Assembly: GCA_010093705.1 (NCBI GenBank)
Contig: MU006091.1
Span: forward strand, 486,702-550,701
From: Patellaria atrata CBS 101060
Lineage: Eukaryota > Ascomycota > Dothideomycetes > Patellariales > Patellariaceae
Reading direction: 5' to 3'
DNA: 64,000 bases
Position numbers and translations under genes: made by a program. Shown here piece after piece: positions 35,729 through 48,397 of this stretch. The notes under the pieces are model-generated. The model ran no database searches and was not told the DNA's origin. It worked only from the letters and a program-made list of their open reading frames with translations. Numbering within the stretch: the first letter of the stretch is position 1; each line of letters begins with the position of its first letter.

Positions 35729-36469
35729 CTATTCGACCCCGAAGATCTCCGCAAAGGGATCCTCACTCTGACCCAAGTAATTCCATTCCATCATGTTCTT
35801 CACCCTGACGAACTCATCATGTCCGTACATCATCTCAAGCCAGCCTAGCATCATATCGCCCCCGGCGCTAACGCCTGAACTCGTCCAAAGCTTCCCATCC
35901 ACCACCCACCGCGCCTTGCCGATCCAGTTCACCTGCGGCCGCTGACTCGACACCCACTTGAACGCGGCCTTATTCGTCGTAGCATTCATACCGTCGATTT
36001 TGCCCGTCCGCGAAAGCAGCGCGGTTCCGGTACACACGGTCATCATATACTTTAGTTCTGGGTGGTCCCATCGCTCCGCCAGGAAGTCCACGTGCGGCTG
36101 TGTCACGTTCAAGTTGCGGGTTCCGCTGCCGCCCGGTGTCAAGACTACATCGAAGGGCATGCTCCGCGCTTCCTCGAGGGTGTGCGTGGGTAGGATCCGC
36201 TGCGAGAAGTTGGGGGAGGCGGAAGTCTCGAACATGGAGCCTGGGAGAAAGCTGCGGTCTATGGGCACCGAGTCGAGAGTCGTAGAGAGCAGGGAGAGCG
36301 TCATCGGGTGTGCGATACTCATGAGGTTGAGGGAGTTAAGGGGCGCGAAGATGTCGAGGGCTGTGAGGGCTGGGAAGAGGAGCACGGCGATACGGACGGG
36401 GTCTAAGGGGTGAGCTTTGGGTCAAATGGGGCGTGGATTGGATAAGACGGTACCTGTTACGTTGACCAT
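35729..36469 (-). CDS. DJ-1/PfpI (ThiJ) superfamily protein
   Basis: Two exons, 36469-36454 (16 nt, MVNVT plus one base) and 36402-35729, give 229 aa. Splicing joins MVNVT to DPVRIAVLLFPALTALDIF, the usual first strand and helix of the family. The nucleophile-elbow region reads MMTVCTGTALLSRTGKIDG with Cys129, and a PGGSGTRNL block at about 95-103 supplies the oxyanion-side glycines. The downstream block TSSGVSAGGDMMLGW matches the type seen in isonitrile hydratase-like and AraC-associated DJ-1 proteins. Family members include hydrolases, glyoxalase-like enzymes and chaperones; sequence does not settle which this is. No signal peptide, so probably cytosolic. Confidence 0.9.
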
Positions 36470-37327
36470 GATTGCGATGTTATTCGAGACAGTGATTATA
36501 CAGTGCTTGAGATAGTATTTACAGAGTACAGAGAAAACTATGAACAGGTTACACAAACAACGGAAATATCCAACCCACAAACATCGGCTTAACGCCTGCT
36601 TTTATACTCACCATAGCACTATAACCACTTTCTCCCCTAACCGAGTCCAGGAACCCAATAGCCAAGACTCCATCTCTTGGTTTTGCGATCTAGTCAATAT
36701 ATATAAATGAAAAAATGAATCGTATCGCTTAAGGCACTCCCAGATCATACTGTTTCCCACACTTGACCCAGCATCCCAGCTCGCGACGGTGACAAGAGAG
36801 CAACTTTGAGCACATATTCCGGCGAGCCCTTGGGACCCCGCCTTCAACAGGCGCTTCTGAGAGATATCGAAATATTGGGTGAGAGGTCATGAGTTTGTGA
36901 AGTCGGTTTTAAGGCGACCAATGTGCTCGCTCACGTGCAGTGCGGGTATGGGGAATATGATGTTGACGGTTACAATTTACAGGAATGATGGTTTAAAGTT
37001 AGCAGAGGAGTTGGGTATCCAGAATCCAGGGACTTGAAGAGACAGGGTTGGTGTCGAGTCGAAATGTGCTCAATGCGTCTGGGGTTGGAGCTTGGCGGGA
37101 ATTCTTGCTTCGAACTGCATATTGATGAGAAACCATCTGCTTGTTTGTGGTACGACCTCTTAGGTTCAACTTTATATGAGTTAAATACTGTGGTTGCGCT
37201 CTGCGCGCTTTCGTTTTATTCTATTGACTAAGATATTTTTCTATACAACGAATCTACTGGATATATTCTACCCTAGGCCCTAGGAGAAGGCCTCCCGTCA
37301 TAGCCGTCCAAGAAAATACCAGTTCAT
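36470..37327. other. Intergenic region
   Basis: DJ-1 promoter on the left, LYS1 3' flank on the right. Short frames at 36608-36847 (-) and 37034-37231 (+) have no recognisable domain. No repeat or RNA gene was recognised. Confidence 0.55.
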
Positions 37328-38869
<1,542 letters not shown>

Positions 38870-41800
38870 CTTTCCTAGCAGTGTAGAGATGCGAGGAACA
38901 AGTGGAGGGAGGTTGCTATTGCGGGTCTCTCTGGTACTCTGGTGAGTCTTGACGAGTTAACTGAGTCATAGTTATTAGAATTGGGAAAGCAATGATGCGA
39001 GCCGTTCGCAGTTCAGACGGGAGAGCAATGGACGAATTGGAACTTACAATGCAGTTTTAACGGTCAATTGAGCTGGTTATCAGCCAACGTCGAGGTATAA
39101 ATGGGCGATGAGAAAGAAGAGATGGGACAATGGTACAGACGTCTGTCGCATCATCGCGTCTCACTAAAAATTATATATTACATACTACGGAGCACGGGTC
39201 CGGTCCGCGGGGGAGAGGGGCAGATCTAATAAGCTCCGAGCCGATGCTAATTCTTCACTATGCCTTTTCTGGTGGTGGACAGGATATGAACAAATGATGT
39301 CGGATTATCTCGCAACTCCTCCTAAGTCGTATTCATAAGTAACTTACATGAACTGTAGTCAATTCAGCTGAGAACTTTCTCCTAATCCTGATGCGCATAA
39401 AAAGTGGTGAATTTCGTAGTTGTGTGGTCGAGAGCAAAATGTAGGTAACAATAAGCGATGGAAGTCACGGCTAAGCTAGCCGATGGAAGTTTTAGCCTCC
39501 GAATTCGACCGTCAACACGACTTTGTTTGTGTTTTCAGTCCACCAGCTCCTTCCATCATCTCGTCAAGAGAAACTGAACTTCACTTCTAATCCGAAAGAT
39601 ATCGCACATGGATCTTCAACATTTTTTCTCGAGATCTCAGATAATTGAATTAATTACTTTCTTTACTAACCGTTAAGCAAATGACCAATAAAATTCGTGC
39701 GTTTAAGAACAGGCGTTCAGATATATCAACTAAAGAAACTTTTGTTCTCTTACGAAAGTACACGAATTTCAAACAAGATGATAGCCTGGATAAAATAGAA
39801 TGCATTTTTAGGATTAGATTAAAGAGATTCAGGTATCTAGGTACGCTCTTAAGAATCAGTATCATACCAGATCCACTTCTCATATGGCTTCCCCTTGTTC
39901 AGAACATAGGCGCGGAGGACGAGCAAAGCGCTCCATATCATGTTCCCGTCCGGTTCTTGTCATCATGAATTTCGATCATAGGTTACAAAGCTGGAGTATA
40001 ATATGTCGCGACAACGGCTACTGCCCATGGGATCACCTCAGTCATTATCATGTCATTTAGGGTTCTCGTCAGAATATTTCTACCTTCTGCCCCCGTTGAT
40101 CCTGGGTCAATACCACAAGTTTCCTATTCGTATCTTAAGACCGCTAGACACTTTTCTACCGCTCCTTCCATACGAATGACATGTACGGGTGAACTGAGAA
40201 ATGTACTTTTGAGTAAGGATATATAATGGTGGGAAGCCGGGAACACCAAGCCGGCTGTAAGATTTTTATCGTAAAAGAAAATGTCGAGAGAGATCCGACT
40301 CGTACCGCTACTCAAGAAGATATAAGATACCATTCCATAGGATCGCTTACACGTATCCCGTACTACTGGCGGATCAAAAACAACAGCTGGACCGGCACAG
40401 TCAAACATTATACATAGTACGATTTAGAGAAAAACGATGACCCAGGTGCGATTACCAATGGACTTATCAAAGTACTTTTTTCCTGGCTGCTGAGGGATTC
40501 CGAGAGCGACGAGGTGTCTTCACCAAGAGAAAGGAAACGGATCCAGCATACGCCGCTGGTGGTCACACCACGAGCAAGGATCCTCATCCACAATGAATAC
40601 GCGTGCTCAGAACGAAATGCTGTGTGGTTGCCCTCGCAATGCGAGACGTTCGATGAAAAATAAGAGTAAATACCACATTGGGCTAGACCCAGGTGTCCCG
40701 TGCTACAAGTTGAAAATCGCGGTCAGTCGACGCGCGACGCCTGTGGTTGCACCCGCAACTAGAGCACTTAGACGTTTAACGGGAAATCTAAGCAATGGCC
40801 ACATCGGGCTAGCTCTAGAAGTCCAACGAAGTTTTACGAAACAAAGCCCCGAGGAATGGATTCGTAGAGACAAAAACGCAAAATGAGCTCGATAATACTC
40901 ATAACCTCAAGGAATCTGGCCAGACTGAATAAAACGCCTTCATATGGGGAAGGCGAAACAACCCAGCGATGCATTTGGTTTCTGTTATACCCCTTTCTTC
41001 AAACTATGAGTTTCTCTTTATTTATGATGTACCCTATTCGGAATCCGGGGTGGGAGACCCTACGGTGAGTATAAGAGATTGGTCTCTGAGTAAGATTCCA
41101 TCTGGGTCGAATTAAAAGTAGGAAGGTCTTCGTTCGTTACAATGTTTGGCTAATCTAGGGGACCTTTCGCTGTAACGGAGCTGATGTGGTGTTTACGCAT
41201 CTTCGAAATGGTCCATTCTGGGTCGAGTTTGTATTCACATCTATCTTGATCTTTTCTTTTGGGTCATATCCCCCTAGTCACCCTTCTATATTGTGATTTT
41301 TCTGTGGACTCGTTCCATGTTCGACTGTTGATCTATCCCTTACAACAGGAAGCACGCCAACTGGAAATCTAAATGGGAAGCGCGACATTTTTCTTTGCCT
41401 TTCCTTTGTTCATATACCGCCAGGAAGAACTTTGATCTGCGTACTTCCCATCGCGAAGAGTTCATGCCAGTTGTTCACAGTATATTTCGATGCTGTCCAT
41501 TGGGAACCGTGTAACTAAGTGGAGTATGACCACGTCTTTAGTCCGACAAATGTCCACCCTGAGCTATGCGGGCGCCATATAGATGATTGAATGGAGTAGA
41601 TAAAGAAGGAAAGGTCCATCTAGAACGATTTCAGAGTGCAGCACACGAGCATTTCTTGATGGGACACGTGCTTGCTAGACATGTCACGGAGCAAGACCAT
41701 GTACAGTACCGGAAAGAGAAGGAATGTGGAGTTATTCCCACAAGTCGTGAACTTGTAGAGTATCGACATGCAAGGAAACATATGGGTGTCTTAATATGTC

Positions 41801-43750
41801 TACAAGGGGACAGATACTCCACCAGTAACTTTACCTCGGTGGAAACTGGCAATATCGATGTATTATTGGAGATGGAGCAAATCACGCAAATGAACCAAAG
41901 GAGAGAGCTGCAGTAAACGGCAGATGTCGTTTGGGAAATTATTGTCCGAGAAAATTCAGCGAGGCAAATGAAAGCGAGACGCGCTCCTGGCCTAAACGAA
42001 AAATTCGAAAAGAACAGTGGCTTCTATCGGACCAAGAAAAAGCGCCTGGAATACATACTTGAGGCCTGGAATAAATGCGCAGGAAAGCTAAGCCTACGCA
42101 CAAACTATTACACACATGAGGTAAATGCTTGTTCTAGTGTGGCTTTTGGAAAACGACAAATACGTCTGACAAGGGATTCTGGAACCTTGTCAACCCCATA
42201 ATGGTCGAGCACCCCACTCTCTATGACAGTAACGTTGACGTCTTTGTAAATCTCTCCCGATATGTGACAAATCTATCTCTAACTATGTTGTTGATCAGAT
42301 ATGTCGGAGTCACCATGTGTCTTTGCGGATCGACTGATGGGCAAAATACCCATCCAGCTGAGATTATTTATTGTAAAAGAGCTTGAAAAACAACAGACAA
42401 ATAGCACTGGCTTTACTCTCACGAATGAAGCGAGAGCGTGCTCTATTCCATGTCGAGGGCTCGGAGATGGCCGTGAGGACGACATGCCCCCAACTAGGCG
42501 ATCATGCTGATGGACCATTGCCACGGAGTTGGACCTTGCTACAGGAAGGTGATTTGGTCGGTCATGCCTGATGATGAAGAGATGAAAGACAAGGGACCTG
42601 GTGTTAGAGTACGCCTTGTGGGTTCAGAAATCGTCCTAACATTAGAACGATTTGAAGCTTTAGAAAACTAGAAGATGGGGGATGCTCAGATCTTTTTTTT
42701 TGGACAACTCTGAACGAATGAGAGAAACATGTGCCCTGTCTGATCTGACCAATGAATGAACGATATTAATGTTTCTTCCTCGAACTGAGGCGGGTAAATC
42801 TCGCAGAACCATGAGAGTGCTCGTGGGTGTCGACAGGCACCGTGAGTGCGGCTAGAGTCAAAGATGCAGTTGGTATGCGCAATTGGTCAAAAGGGCCATT
42901 GCGATCCGACTCCACGGATCAAGTGTTGCAACAGAGGGATACAGAGGCATACTGTGGTACAGAGGCGAAGCAGATGCGATGCAGAGTTACAGAAATTCGT
43001 GGGCAGGGCTGGACAAATCCTGAGATAGAGCTACGCACGTGGGAGCTCTGATTGGATCTCGAATGGAGTCGGAGGAGGTTGAACCAAGCAACCTTGGCAG
43101 CGGAAGGCGACTTGGCGGACTTGGCAACCGCGGACCCTTCCATGCCTCTTCGGCCTCTGAAAATGCTCAGCCAGACTCGCTAGAAGAAGGAACGACTTCG
43201 CCCAAGCCGGCCTAGGAAGCAACGACCGCGAACTATGCACTCGTTTTCGGGTCATGCAGGAGCTTTCATATACCTTACAGCTCACTGCATGTGGCACTAA
43301 GACTTTGATATTTGCTCGAATGCCTGTCATTCCCAAGACATCCAAGAAGTTGCCAAGTTAGTTCGGCTCATCCAGGTGTGTAGATTATGCTGGAAGAGCA
43401 TCTGCTCCGACATCTTCTCTTACGCCGTCGTGGGCGTCGGTGGGATGTAGCCCTTCACGGATCATCCTTTTACTGTACTTGAAAGCCTTGAACGTTTAAT
43501 CTGGTTACACGTTCTACCTACAGGCATGTCTATTGGAAGTTGATATAGCCTTAACCCGGCTCACTCCAACCCTAATACGTGACTGGGGTTTGTTTGATTT
43601 TTCATCGTGGCTAACCTTCGCGATGCTGCATCCTCGATATAAAGATAAACCCACCCCAGAACACCTGCTTCTGATCCTTGTGCTTCACACTTTCTTCAAG
43701 TATCAACTTCCCAAACGCTAGTCAGACTTCTTCTCCCAAAGTTTGACAGC
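38870..43750. other. 4.9 kb gene-poor region
   Basis: No open frame longer than about 110 codons and no domain I can name. The longest are 41587-41916 (+, 109 codons), 40593-40886 (+, 97) and 43031-43345 (-, 104); none has conserved motifs or convincing splice partners. Two similar short words (CCACATYGGGCTAG at about 40675 and 40799) may mark an old small duplication. I saw no long terminal repeats, terminal inverted repeats or transposase motif. The right end (43700-43750) is the leader of the phosphate transporter and the left end the LYS1 promoter. It may be decayed mobile DNA or long regulatory sequence. Confidence 0.45.
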
Positions 43751-45642
43751 ATGGCTGTCCATCAGTTTGACTACATTTTCGCCTTGGGCGTGATTTTCGC
43801 CTTCCTCGATGCGTGGAACATCGGTATGCTATGCTTCGCTAGGTAGCTTGATGTGAACTTCATACTAACGAGCAAAAGGTGCTAACGATGTCGCCAACTC
43901 GTTCGCGACATCGGTTTCTTCCCGTTCTCTTACCATGATGCAAGCTATGGGCATTGCTACTGTCATGGAGTTCACTGGCGCTATGGCTGTTGGAGCTGAA
44001 GTCGCAGACACCATCCGTACTAAAGTCGTTGATCCGGATCTGTTCGCTGAGGCTCCAACTGTTCTCATGTTGGGAATGTTGTGTGCCATTGTCGGATCCT
44101 CAATCTACCTAACCATAGCTACGAGGCTCGGTTTGCCTGTCAGCACAACTCACTCCATCATGGGCGGTGTTATCGGTTCGTCTATCGCCTCAGTTGGAGC
44201 AGCTCAGGTGAACTGGGGTTGGGATGGTGTCTCTCAAGTGTTTGCTGCATGGGCTATTGCTCCAGCCTTGGCCGGTTCCTTCGCTTCCATCATTTTCCTC
44301 GTCACCAAATACGCAGTTATGAAGCGCCAAAATCCCGTCCGCAACGCGTTTTATACCGTTCCATTCTACTTCGCGCTGACATCCGGACTATTGACCAGTA
44401 CGTTCCAATATCTGCTTAGTATTGCAACTTCAGCTAACCACTATCGTAGTGCTTATCGTCTGGAAGGGTGCTTCATCTAAGATCAAACTCTCAGGTGGCG
44501 AGATTGCTGGAACCATCCTCGGTGTTGCTTTCGGAGTTGCGGCCCTTGTCTGCATCTTCTTCCTACCATACCTTTATCGAAAGCTTATCTGCGATGACTG
44601 GGAGCTGAAGTGGTGGCAAATCCCTCAAGGTCCCCTTCTCCTCCGTAGGCCCGCACCATCACCCCAACCAGAGGGCTACAACGACGGTATTCAAAACTAC
44701 TATCGCGGCCACAAGACACTTGCTGAGCTCCAAGCTGAGAGGGAGGCCAAAGCGGCGGCGGCGGCCACGAATCCCACTGATGTTGAAAAGAACGCACACT
44801 ACACCGCGAAGAGCACCGCTTCTTCTGACAATATCACCCCTGACGGAACTACCCACAAGCATGTTGCACTCGTTGATGAGGATCTTGAGCCAAGACGAAT
44901 TCCCCCACCAGGACCTTGGTATTCTCCCAACGTCGCCTTCTGGCATGCCAAGCGCGCCTTTTTGCACGGTGTCGAGAAAGACGTTGTCAGCTCTCAAAAG
45001 ACGAAGAGTGTCCTTTCCGGTGATCTTGAACGGACTCATGCCCTTGCCGAACACTACGATAACAAGGCTGAATACATGTACTCGTTCCTCCAGGTCTTGA
45101 CCGCTGCGACCTCATCTTTCGCCCACGGAGCTAACGATATCTCAAACGCTGTTGGTCCTTTTGCTACCATCTACCTCATCTGGAACACCAACAACGTGAG
45201 CTCCAAGGTTCCTGTACCTCACTGGATCCTCGCTTTCGGTGGTGGTGCCCTCGTCATTGGTCTCTGGACTTATGGTTACAATATCATGCGTAATTTGGGT
45301 AACCGCATCACTCTTCACTCGCCATCGCGCGGTTTCTCCATGGAACTCGGTAGCGCTATCACCGTCATCATGGCTACTCGTCTAAGTGAGTTTAACTTTT
45401 TATTCCCTCAACCATGATTTGCGACTAATGAAACTATAGAACTCCCCGTCTCTACCACTCAGTGTATCACTGGTGCCACCGTCGGTGTCGGTCTCTGCAA
45501 CGGCACCTGGAGAACCATCAATTGGCGCATGGTCGGCTGGATCTACGGCGGTTGGATCATCACCCTCCCCGTCACCGGCATCATCGCCGGCTGTCTCATG
45601 GGCATCATCATCAACGCCCCAACATGGGACAGCCCGTTGTAA
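43751..45642 (+). CDS. PHO89-like Na+/phosphate symporter (PiT family)
   Basis: Plasma-membrane inorganic phosphate importer of the PiT family (Neurospora pho-4, yeast Pho89). Four exons, 43751-43823, 43879-44397, 44450-45385 and 45440-45642, give 576 aa. The duplicated PiT signature is clear: GANDVANSFATSVSSRSLT in the N-terminal half, formed across the first splice, and FAHGANDISNAVGPFATIY in the C-terminal half. Each is followed by a VSTT loop (LGLPVSTTHSIMGGVIG and KLPVSTTQCITGATVG, the latter across the last splice). About ten to twelve membrane segments flank a hydrophilic loop of about 160 residues with an Ala-rich stretch (EREAKAAAAATNP). These genes are normally induced by phosphate starvation; I did not find a definite PHO element by eye. 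Confidence 0.95.
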
Positions 45643-45846
45643 ACTCTTGGCTTCAAAAATGGGGTTTTCTTCGCCTATTCATGTACAACTTTTTCTCTCT
45701 AAGGGCATAGGGCATGGCGGGTTTGGGGTATCTTGACGATTTGAACGCGTCACTGTCCTTTTTTTATTTCTCTCTCTATGTGATGATACAGCCAGCCTAT
45801 ATATCAATCGCTAATCTAACGTCTTTGCAAGACGGAATTACCTCTA

Positions 45847-46572
45847 TTATGAGCCTTTTGCGGTGTAGTGAGTCAGGGTGGTGGATACGCGATCGCTAAG
45901 TGCTGGTCGTACCATGCAGAGCGTCGTGTAGGACCCATGACCGGTGACGTCCACGGTCACAGAGTCCCGCTCCTCGAAGCCGAATTTGCGGTACAGCCGC
46001 ACGCTGACGGGCGAGGCTTCGATGTACGCAGCCACGTCTTCCGCATCCGCGAGCGAGACGATCTGCTGCAGGAGGAGGGATGCGGCGCCCTTCCCTTGGT
46101 GGGCGGGGGATGTGGCTAGGAGTTCGATGTCTGGATTACGTTAGGACGCTCGAGGCAAGGGGGGGCTTTTTAAGGGGGTAAGAGAAAATAACTCACACCA
46201 ATGTCCCCTCCCACCCATCACCCTCCTCCTAACCTCCTCCAGGCGGCCGAAAAACACATCGCAGAGTTCTGCGTCCGAACCCTCGGGCCAGGTTGACTCT
46301 TCGGCCGGTTTCTCGGTCCATGTGCTAGGGGCCCGGTTGCCTTTGATCCAGGAGATCGTTTCGGACCCGTTGGAGGTTAGGGTAACGGCTTTTAGGAATA
46401 CGGCGGCTGGGTCTGAGAGCTCGGAGGAGAGCATGCGGGACCACCAGGCGTGGATGGGGGCAGTGTGGGGGAAGGCGCGCAGGGCGAAGGCGTTGGTGAA
46501 GGAGGCGAAGTAGATTGTGAGGATTGTAGGGAGGTCGGAGGGTGTGAGGGGGTGGGGTGTTATTTGGGACAT
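45847..46572 (-). CDS. GNAT-family N-acetyltransferase
   Basis: Two exons, 46572-46197 and 46130-45847, give 219 aa. The GNAT fold is supported by the N-terminal TPSDLPTILTIYFASF helix, the beta-4 strand WYIELLATSPAHQGKGAASLL formed across the splice, and the acetyl-CoA P-loop QGKGAA with the following helix (motif A). The next block, AYIEASPVSVRLYRKFGFEE, is motif B. The donor was set one base after the Trp codon because this gives HW-YIELLATSP, the usual family text. These proteins acetylate small-molecule amines or protein N-termini; the target is unknown. Convergent with the phosphate transporter, only 204 bp away. Confidence 0.9.
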
Positions 46573-48397
46573 TGGGGGTGAGGGGGAGGGGAAGGGGGGA
46601 AGAGGGGGAAAGGTGATGTGGGGTGATGGAATGGCAATGGGGATGGGGTGAACGTTGAAATGGGAAACATGGAGTGCGAGGTGGAGTGCTTATATGTCTT
46701 TGGACTGCTGCACTCGATATACTTTATACTGTGGACACCGAAGCTCGATATGTTTTTGAAATATGAATTTATGCTGCGGTGTCTGATAATGGACCGCGCT
46801 GGTGGTGTTGAAGTTTTAAGGCGGTGTTGGGATGAATAATCCCGGGCCATACCTTATGGAGGAGCACGGCATCCTTGCTAGGCTATGTCACCATGGCACG
46901 ATAGGAAAGGTGCAAAAGTTTACACTAACGACAGATATAAATCTGGGATAACCTCCCATCCCGTCTTGATGTTCTATCTCAATTTACGTTCTTGAATCTC
47001 CACCCTAAGGAATAATGTTAGGATAGTTAGCTAACTTTAGTTCTAATCTTTCATTTGGTAAGTGCTATGTTATATACTGTACTGTTTAGTACAGTTGAAA
47101 CAACCTCTCGCATTGTAGTACTTGTAGATTTAGCTATATGTCCAGAAATAAAGATAAATATTAAAGTTCTTTTTTCACAAAGCCTTGTCAAAAATAAGAG
47201 TGCACTCTGTAGTAATAAAGAATCGTCTCATATTTACCATATCATTCGCAATGGAAGAGGAGATCATTCAAAAAGGATCAAAAACAAAAGGGAAAACCGA
47301 AGTTAAATTTTTTCAAAAAACAAAACAATTGGACCCGTAAGGCCTCCTTGAACCCCCCCGGACGGGTTTTTGCTGTCACTGCTCCATTGACCTGAGGCTT
47401 ACCGTTAAAGCCGCCCGGACGGAGTTTCGAACCGACGACGTTCGGGGAGGGGGCCCGGAGTTGTGGTTAAACTGCCTGACTGCTCTGCCACAAGTTAGTT
47501 AAGAATACAATTTCTCCCGGTCAAGTATAAAGTACCGGGTGGATGCCAAAAGGGGAACTAATGCCAAGCGCGGTATTGTTGCTCAGGGACGGCTAAATGG
47601 AGTGAATAGGGGGGCATCACGTGCGATACTGGAACGTTTATGGCCCAGGGAGATTTAGCTTGACTCGGTTTCTTTTGTGTTATTGCTATAATCATGCTTG
47701 CTTCTCCGTCATCCCCTTTTCTTCAATCAGGAAAGCAAAATTGCACAGGACAATAGTGGTATATTCAAGCTCATTTCGCGCTAGTACCCTCCAAACAGTC
47801 ATATCAACTGGAAGGATATTCTCTTAATGGAAGGTGTAACATGCCTCCCTTATATTCGTATCCGGGCAGTCCTCTCATTCATTCTTCCAGCATTAAACGG
47901 ACCTTCACCGCACCTTAGCTAGTAAATTGTAAAAATACCGTTCTTTCTCAACCTCTGACAATAAAACCGCATTTAGAAAAGACGATTTTGACAAGGTGTG
48001 TACGGATCACCTTAACACATTGACCACTTAAAACCGCCGTTCAAAAAAGGAGAACAAATCCGCAGAACAAACCTCCTTCTACCATATAGGCGGAGAGGCG
48101 AAGTAAACCACCGCAGCTCTATCTAGTCTAGACAAGGTAGGGCAGTGGTTTGGCCCGGGAACTGCTCCTGGAACATCAATGTTGCCTGTCTACGTCCCGT
48201 ACTGAAGTCACATTAATGACACCTTCGCACGGCGGAAGTGAGGGAAAGCAATATTACATCGAGCGAAGCGACCGCTGTATATTGGCTATTCTCCTACCCA
48301 CAATACAATCTACATCCAATGTTTTCAGTAGAAACGCCTTCCAATGCATCCAAACCCCTACTCCCATCCAATGCTATGCTCCCAATATTCCAATTCA
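46573..48397. other. Intergenic 1.8 kb, AT-rich block plus tRNA-like unit
   Basis: 46573-46640 is a G/A-rich leader of the GNAT gene. 47040-47340 is strongly AT-rich with a GTACTGTTTAGTACAG imperfect palindrome at about 47079-47094. 47315-47500 holds a GC-rich tRNA-like unit, listed separately. 47500-48397 has only short frames and is the 3' flank of the APC6 gene on its right. Confidence 0.5.
47315..47500 (-). ncRNA. tRNA-like RNA polymerase III unit (SINE-like or decayed tRNA)
   Basis: Read on the minus strand, an A-box-like TGGCAGAGCAG (47490-47480) is followed 47 nt further on by a B-box-like GGTTCGAAACTCC (47433-47421), the tRNA-type internal promoter with one extra base. A T6 tract at 47320-47315 could end a transcript of about 185 nt. 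Between B box and T tract lie two GC-rich near-palindromes (CCGTCCGGGCGG at 47422-47411 and one around 47368-47351). I cannot fold a proper cloverleaf: the T stem around the B box does not pair. So it is more like a tRNA-derived SINE or a decayed tRNA-Leu/Ser-type gene than a working tRNA. Confidence 0.35.

Noticed and set aside
38870-43750. Possible transposon in the gene desert
   Set aside because: No terminal repeats, transposase or polymerase motif could be identified by eye, so no element is called.
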